From positions 11,016,385 to 11,080,384 of the forward strand of contig JAQFVV010000020.1 in the NCBI GenBank assembly GCA_028023455.1: a stretch of DNA of 64,000 nucleotides. The letters are read 5' to 3'. The DNA is from Epiperipatus broadwayi. Taxonomy: Eukaryota; Onychophora; Udeonychophora; Euonychophora; Peripatidae. The stretch's first letter is position 1. The number at the start of each line of letters is the position of its first letter. Under the pieces are notes generated by a model. It was not told where the DNA came from. It worked only from the letters and a program-made list of their open reading frames with translations, and ran no database searches. This document shows positions 57,815 to 64,000 of the stretch, one piece after another. Both the position numbers and the translations under genes were made by a program.

Positions 57815-57903
57815 TTGGAGGACTGGACATAAGAGAGATGGGCGGCAATTTGAGGATCTTTAGCTATAGAGTTCACACTTTATCACTCTACTAAACCACA
57901 CAG
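57815..57903 (-). mobile_element. Possible degraded tRNA-like SINE head
   Basis: The minus strand reads GTGTGGTTTAGTAGAGTGAT then AAAGTGTGAACTCTATAGCT and AAAGATCCTCAAATTG, which has the pattern of a tRNA-like head (A-box-like TGGTTTAGTAG, then AAGGTCCT before a decayed B box). Only one copy, so this is tentative. Confidence 0.3.
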
Positions 57904-57904
57904 G

Positions 57905-59550
57905 GAACTAATAAAAACTGAAAGATATTTATGGATTAATAATTTTTTTTGTAAATACATTTTGTAATAATGTTTTCTTTTCACAGTACCCAAATATTAA
58001 AAAAATAATAATTTGATGATATAATTGTCTTTATTTTGCATGCATAAACACTTTTAAAAAATACTTGTACAATTTAAAAGGAAAAAAAATGAACAGAGAA
58101 AAAAATTATTTACATATAATGCAAATAAACTTTAATCAAAAAAATAGCATATAACTTAACTTGAAAGCATTGTGTATAGAACTGCTTGTGGTTGCTTACA
58201 TAAATTTCTCTTTTGAAAAATATAATTTGTAATCTGTTTTATACATGCACATCTATGTGCAAATGCATACATTGAATTTCTATACAAATAAAAATTATAA
58301 ACTGATTTAAATAAAAAAAAAAACTATCATGCAAAAAACACATAAACTGGTTCACATCATCATCATCATTAGCAATTACTTATAAATGAATATAATTATT
58401 ATTAACTCTAGAAGAAAAAAAAGTAATCAGAATTGTTGTGTATGCATTTAAATAGCGAAATGGGGTTACACAAAGACAGTGCACGAACATAACGAATAAT
58501 ATTAACATTTCATGACAATCCTATGTGAATGAAATCAAAGAAAAAATATAGAAAACTTGAGTAAATAAGATGATGACACAAAGGAAATAACAAGACCAGG
58601 AGATACTCTGGTCAGATTTAATATATTATTTATTGTTCCATTATCTTCTACTAAGATCATCTGGTAATCATCTTATATATAGTTTTCTGTGTAAATTGTA
58701 AAATTTATTATTTCAAATTAGGGAGAAAAACATTAATGTAATTTCTCCAATGCCTATCAAAATTTATCTATACCAGTTTTCCCCTTTCTGTATGCAAATT
58801 ATTTTATCCTAAATTTAAAATCATTTTTCATGCATTGAACAATGAAAAAATTTCCCATTAAATAGCCAATCTCTATGAAAATCCTACTGCAATGATGTTA
58901 TACATCTTTATATCTTTATTTTGCATTCCCAATGTACTTTTATCTAAATCAGTTGTGATACTGAAAACCACAGCTACAGTTCTGTAATAAAATTCATCAG
59001 ATACATATTTAAGTCTTTTTTTTTTTAAAGTTTATTCTCACATACATTTATCTTTCACCATCTATCCATTTCTATATTTATTTTTATATCTATAAATTTG
59101 TCTCTAGATATTAAATAATCAAATGATTTGTCATTTGAGAGTTTATCAGAAATTCAACCATAGAAGTGACCCAGCTAAGGATTCTATCTCGGGATCTGCA
59201 TTAAACTAAGCTGGGCAAAAATAGTAAATAGTTTATTGTTCAAAAACCTTTGAGCATTGCAGTAACTAAACTAAAGCTGTAATCTATGGACCATGACATC
59301 CAGATTGTGCCTTCCTACCAGTGCAGTAGCAGATTGATAGATATTAATGATGAGCTAGCTTCTTGTGATAGACTTAATGTAATAGACTTGAGAGTTAAAG
59401 GTACAAAAATTGAGAATTAATCTGCCACTTCTGTCCCAAACATCAGCTATTCAATTATTTATTTTTTAAATGACAGGCCAATAGTATAGTTATAAGAAGT
59501 TTGATGGCAAACAAAATCTTTTATCTAAATTAGCAATTATATATTTATTA
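57905..59550. other. Spacer with (ATC)n
   Basis: AT-rich DNA; CATCATCATCATC at about 58356-58368. Nothing else recognised. Confidence 0.5.
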
Positions 59551-59552
59551 GT

Positions 59553-59640
59553 AAGCTTGTGGTTAAGACCTGTAGAGGTCCATACCATCGCATTTTCAAG
59601 CGCACACTCTTGAGGTTTATTGCCTTAGTAAATATTACTA
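59553..59640 (+). mobile_element. Family C half element (copy C2)
   Basis: AAGCTTGTGGT-TAAGACCTGT, AGAGGTCCATACCATCGCAT, CTTGAGGTTTATTGCCTTAG follow the right arm of C1 (51144-51226). The left arm is missing, so this copy cannot form the hairpin. Confidence 0.75.
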
Positions 59641-59644
59641 AATT

Positions 59645-60995
59645 AGCAATGGAGGACAATGAATGAAAGGATCAAATTAATTCAAGTCGAATCTTGTGGG
59701 GAAAAAAATATTCAAAATATAAAATATCCAATTCTTAAACATTTCAATTTAATGCTTTTTTTTTTTTTTGCTTACTTATTTTGACTGATGTACCTATTTC
59801 CTTAAGTTTGAATAAAAAATATCATTAGTCACCAGTTATACCAAAAACAGGGCAAAAAGATTCAAATTTATAAGAATAATTATGATTAAATAGATTTTAG
59901 TGTCTCAATTAGCAAACTGAGGGAATCCTTATAAGAGAATTGACGAATTATTATATGAATATAAAATATCACAATGATCGCATATTTCTATAACATTCTA
60001 TTTTTTATAGATTTAGTAGCTAGTCTTATCGAGTATTCTTGTTTTTAGTAACTGCTATTACAATTATCCTTAGCCTTGTTTTATTTATTCTACTGCCTTT
60101 TTGAAGATTAAAAACATCAACTATTGTTATTTTTCTTAATAGCTTTTGTCCCTGTTTCTGTATTAGCACACATCTCACTAATTCATTATCAATTCCTAAT
60201 GGAAATAATAATCAAAGTTTGAAGTAGATTATTATTAAGCTGCCAAAAGACGCGTCATAAGCGATCTGATTGTACAATGCTTTTATTTAGATGCCTCCAC
60301 GCCCATTTTCTTCTTAGATTCTCTCTCTCTCTCAAAAAAAAAAAATCATTTATAATTTTTTTTCTCAGTAACTCCCAGAGGTTTATTGCCCTTTCTTTTT
60401 TCTATCTATAAAAGTTTATTCATTAAATTTTGATCTTTCTAACTATTTCCAATTCTAATAACAAAATCTTATTATTTCAATCATTGTTTAATACATTTAA
60501 AAACTATGTGCATTTGTACAAAAATCTTCCATTTCTTTATCAAACTAAAAACTTAAAAAGAATTCATCTTCTAGTAAATTGAATGCAAACTTATTCATTT
60601 TGTCTCACTTTAATATCATTCACTCATCTTTTATTTTTAATAATCTTCACTCCACATACATTTATGTCACCATAGTAAAGTATATGTTCACTTTTCAAAC
60701 TAACTGTTTATTTTGCCTTCTAGTTTCTAAAGTTAGAAAGTCCTGCTTAGAATAGGAGCATTCTTCCAATCTTTCTTCAATTATAGTTATCCACAACTGT
60801 AGATAAAGCCATAATTAATTAACAGCCAAAGACAGGTTCTTATCATCAATCCTATCTTTATTTGCCAATTGTTGCCTTGACTTTTCTTGCCTCTCGTAGG
60901 TTAATATCCATATACAGACTGATATTACATTGAATCTATCTTTAATCAAAAAACCAGCCTAAAATCCGACAAAGAAATCTGGATTTATAAACTGC
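59645..60995. other. Spacer with (CT)n
   Basis: AT-rich DNA. CT repeat at 60318-60333 followed by an A run. No gene recognised. Confidence 0.5.
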
Positions 60996-60999
60996 CAAT

Positions 61000-61630
61000 T
61001 CATCATCATCAACCATTATCAATCCACTGCAGGATGAAGGTCTCTCCAAGTTTAATCTATCTTCTCCGATCTTTAGCTTCTCTTCTCCACAACACCCCTG
61101 CACATTTTCTTATTTCATCCATCCATCTCACATGTGGTCTCTTTCTCTCTTGGAATCCAGTTTAAAATTTCAATTGTCCATCTATTATCATCTCTTCTAG
61201 CAATATGTCCACCCCAACTCCATTTCAATCTTTTAATTTTTTCAATAAGGTCAGTATCACCTGTTTGTTGTCTTACCCATACATTGCGTTTTCGATCTCT
61301 TCTTGTTACTCCCAACATACACCTCTCCATACTTCTTTTGTGGTCTGAAGTCTCTGTATTGCTCTTCTATTAAGTGTCCAAGTCTCAGATCTATAAGTAA
61401 GAACTGGTAAAACACATTTGTTAAAAACCATCCTTTTCAAACACATAGGCATATTTCCTTTTAGTATCAAGTTATTTCTAACAAAAGCACTCCAACCAAG
61501 TTTAATTCTATGATTAATTTCCTCCATTATGTTTCCATCTGTATTAATAATCTGACCAAGGTATTTGTAACTGTTACCTTCTTCTAATTCTTCATAAAAC
61601 TTCCAATTATTACACATTAATTTCACTAGT
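61000..61630 (-). pseudogene. RTE LINE 3' end (copy R4)
   Basis: Minus-strand frame 61306-61626 codes the N-terminal part of the block (KLMCNNWKFYEELEEG, YKYLGQIINTDGN, LKRMVFNKCVLPVLTY), then a frameshift near 61320 leads to 61115-61330 (ERCMLGVTRRD, KLKWSWGGHIARRDDNRW-type box, WIPRE). A deletion near 61140 removes the basic stretch before RPHVRW. The 3' end complements ATCATCATCAACCATTATC. It extends about 25 codons further 5' than R1 in recognisable form and is otherwise similar to it. Confidence 0.9.
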
Positions 61631-61634
61631 GCTT

Positions 61635-63360
61635 AGATTATGGCTTCTAAGACAAATGCCATTACTGTCTAGATCTATTACTGTTTATCTCTAAAGATTG
61701 TGATCGATATATTGTTGAAAAAACTGTTAATTACTAGAATAGCAAACACTTTAAAGAGGAATATCAACATTGAAAATAAAGTGCTGATTATCAGGAATAA
61801 GGTGTTTATGAGAAAAGGAAATTGTTTATTCTTTAAAGTTTGAGTAAGAATACTAGCAACAAAACCACGAGTACTGTATTTATAATAAAAAAAACACGAT
61901 GGAAGTTTAGGAAAAGGTCCATGCAAAACTTTTATTGCGTATTCATTCATTAGTTTAGAAAAGCGGAGTATCTGACAATCAGTACTAGATACACCAATAA
62001 TATAGAATTTTATCAATTTATTTTTTTTAAAAATATGTGAATAAAAACAAGCCCTCAAAAATATTTAGTCATTATCAATAAATTATTATTAGTCAAGTCG
62101 AAAAAAAAGTATAAAATTCCTGATCTCTCTCCATTAATAATTTAAAAAATCAGCTTCAAAAAAATAGTAAAATATGGGTTTCCAATAACACAATCTTTTC
62201 AAAAAGTAATAAAAACAAGTAACAGAGCTAAAAGTAAATGCATTCTTTTTAAAATGTTGCTAAAATTCAATAGAAAAATTTAAGTAATCTGTGTGTGTAA
62301 TATATAAACAAACACATTACTTAACATTACGACAGTCAATTAATTATATTAGAGCAGTACCTACACCATTTTTTTTAAATATTTTTGCAACTTTTGCATT
62401 AGACATCGTCCAAAAAATCTCTTCTTCACCTTTAAAAGGTGATTCAGATTTCGATTAGTGTTGGTTCAAACTACTGCCTTCAAATGCTGACGAAAACTGT
62501 AGCATAAATGTATGTTTTTTTCCCTTTAAATGGTCTATAAAATATATCTAAGTAATAATATTTAATCTTTAGCAATAGGTAATTAACAAACACTATTATC
62601 CTGACTAAAACTAAATTCTTAAATAGAGCTTATGCTCGATTTCACTAAATAATTTTATTTTAACTGATAGTAAAAAAGTAAAACAATCTTTAATTAGTCC
62701 AATGCATAGTAAAAGTCTTCAAAATCTACTTCTCCTTAAAAAAGCAATGAAAGAAAAACATAATTCCCAAGACTTATATGATAGTGAGAGGACTTTAGTA
62801 TTTTACTATTTTTGTTTTGCTCACTACAAAAAACCTTTTTGTAAAAAAACCAATAATTAGATAATTAACGAGTTTGGAGACAGCTACATGGAAAAAAAAA
62901 AATCCAAATACTCCATATTCCACACATCATCCAAAACAATCTTCTCCAAACTTTTTTGGCTTTCTTCAAATATGCAAAGCTAGTTATTCCCAAATTCTTT
63001 TTTCTAGTCTTTATTTGCATGTAAGTTATTGCAAGTTGCGATGTCAAATTATATTATTATTACAATAAATCTACCATGAGCTTAATTTCTATGAAGAATC
63101 TGTTTAAAGAAACAACATGAACATTAATAAGAAAATACATTAAAAAAAAACAATATGTGAATTGATAATATGTTCATTCCTTCATCTATGTATTTCATTA
63201 TAGATCCTTGGTTATTATCCATACCTTGTAGAGTAATCTGAAACCTCTGAATTTGTTTTTGGTTAAATATCAAACTGATAGAACTAAAGGTAGTGTCATC
63301 ATTAAAAGAATTAAAGAACTGAAATAAAACTTGGTTTGACATAAGTGCTAACTTAAGAAA
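61635..63360. other. Spacer with unsupported frames
   Basis: A 126-codon minus-strand frame at 61678-62058 is rich in Phe, Ile, Leu and Lys; hydrophobic composition is expected for random AT-rich DNA, and I see no motif. Nothing else recognised. Confidence 0.45.
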
Positions 63361-63364
63361 TGGG

Positions 63365-63560
63365 CAATAGAAGTCTTTAACAGAATCTTAAAAGATTGCA
63401 AAAGATCTAAAAAAAGATGACATATGAGATGGACGGATGGAATAAGGAAATTGCTAGTGGACTATGAAGATAAGAAGCTGAGGATTGGAGCAACTGGATT
63501 AAAATTGGAGAGTGCTTCATCTAGCAATAGACTGATAATGGTTGACAATGATGATGATGA
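63365..63560 (+). pseudogene. RTE LINE extreme 3' fragment (copy R7)
   Basis: HMRWTDGIRKLLVDYEDKK in the frame from 63424 corresponds to HVRWMDEIRKCAGVMWRRE of R1; before it WAIEVFNRILKDCKRS matches WTIEILNWIPRDCKRP. It ends with GACAATGATGATGATGAT, the RTE-type 3' tail. A severely 5'-truncated insertion. Confidence 0.8.
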
Positions 63561-63636
63561 TTCAGCTTTTCAAAAATATCAATGCCATCATTTAAAATAT
63601 ACAAAAGATATTTAAGTAGTGTCAATACTCCCCATA

Positions 63637-63712
63637 CAATACTGCCACCTAGTGCAGACTATATTAATCAATAGATGTCAGAAGATTTGTGCATTTAAAA
63701 TATTTTTTAGAT
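63637..63712 (-). mobile_element. Family B arm fragment (copy B2)
   Basis: Plus strand TACTGCCACCTAGTGCAGAC, TTAATCAATAGATGTCAGAA, GATTTGTGCATTTAAAAT corresponds to the left arm of B1 (TTGCCACACAGCAAGC, GTAATCAATGGATGCCAGAA, GGCTTGCGCATAAAAT). The hammerhead-like loop is not present here. Confidence 0.6.
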
Positions 63713-64000
63713 TTGAAATGTTCATTGATTTAGGATGTAAACATATTGTGGAGATCACTTCTAGGAAAATTAGCTTCAAATGTGTCTTAGCAGTGGTATT
63801 ATTAGGAAAAATAAGAATCCCACTGATAGATCCTGAGGCTAAACCACTTTTTCATTCTATTGTTCAATAATAGCTTTTTATCATAGATTTAATCTCTAAT
63901 TAAATCTATGACAAAACTTACTGAACAAGAATAAAAAAGTGGTTTCACCTCAGAAACTATCAGAAGCGACTGATAATTTTCTTAGCAACATCATTGCTAA

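Noticed and set aside
61678-62058. Possible hydrophobic membrane protein on the minus strand
   Set aside because: Hydrophobicity comes from AT-rich codons; no repeats, motifs or neighbours support it.
1-64000. CRISPR array, operons or bacterial genes
   Set aside because: No regularly spaced identical repeats, no ribosome-binding-site-linked frames and no dense coding; the content is that of an animal genome.

Overview
The window looks like a gene-poor stretch of an AT-rich (about 25% GC by eye) metazoan genome. It holds no bacterial-type gene packing, no intact long reading frame and no recognisable host exon. What can be recognised is almost all decayed transposable-element sequence. The presence of a SPIN-type hAT element, RTE-clade LINEs, Buster-type hAT, mariner and Ty3/Gypsy remnants, and tRNA-derived SINEs points to an invertebrate animal. 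SPIN elements are known from several tetrapods, a triatomine bug and a pond snail, so a mollusc or another SPIN-bearing invertebrate is possible, but the species cannot be fixed from this window.

Layout. 1-11 kb: AT-rich spacer with a SINE tail (1.1 kb) and a Ty3/Gypsy pol remnant (5.6-7.1 kb). 11-15.6 kb: a nearly readable RTE 3' end, a mariner transposase remnant directly behind it, then fold-back elements. 17-18.2 kb: two more fold-backs. 19.3-19.8 kb: a hAT-like MITE. 21.2-23.8 kb: a GC-skewed low-complexity island, a nested fold-back with a hammerhead-like loop, a tRNA-derived SINE, and a long fold-back followed by a second hammerhead-like motif. 24.6-31.1 kb: T-rich degenerate repeats in both orientations, a Buster-type hAT transposase pseudogene and a 1.5 kb fold-back with a variable tandem unit. 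31.5-32.6 kb: two more SINEs, one with a perfect 15-bp target duplication. 36.5-37 kb: a 528-bp hAT MITE with a perfect 8-bp target duplication. 38-43 kb: three RTE fragments. 43.5-48 kb: fold-back family copies, one partly in tandem. 50-52.7 kb: a palindrome, the SPIN element and a cluster of three SINEs. 53.6-56.8 kb: the longest RTE copy, interrupted by an opposite-strand GIY-YIG fragment of Penelope-like type. 57-64 kb: spacer with two more RTE fragments and repeat pieces.

No genes here work together as a pathway. The relations that matter are between mobile elements: autonomous LINE and hAT remnants, the SINEs and MITEs that probably used such machinery, and several fold-back families, two of which carry hammerhead-ribozyme-like cores. 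The most interesting items are the SPIN copy (a marker of horizontal transfer), the hammerhead-like motifs linked to inverted repeats, the eight-copy fold-back family with tRNA-like B-box ends and a 474-bp tandem, and the SINE with a clean target-site duplication. All coordinates of decayed elements are estimates by eye.
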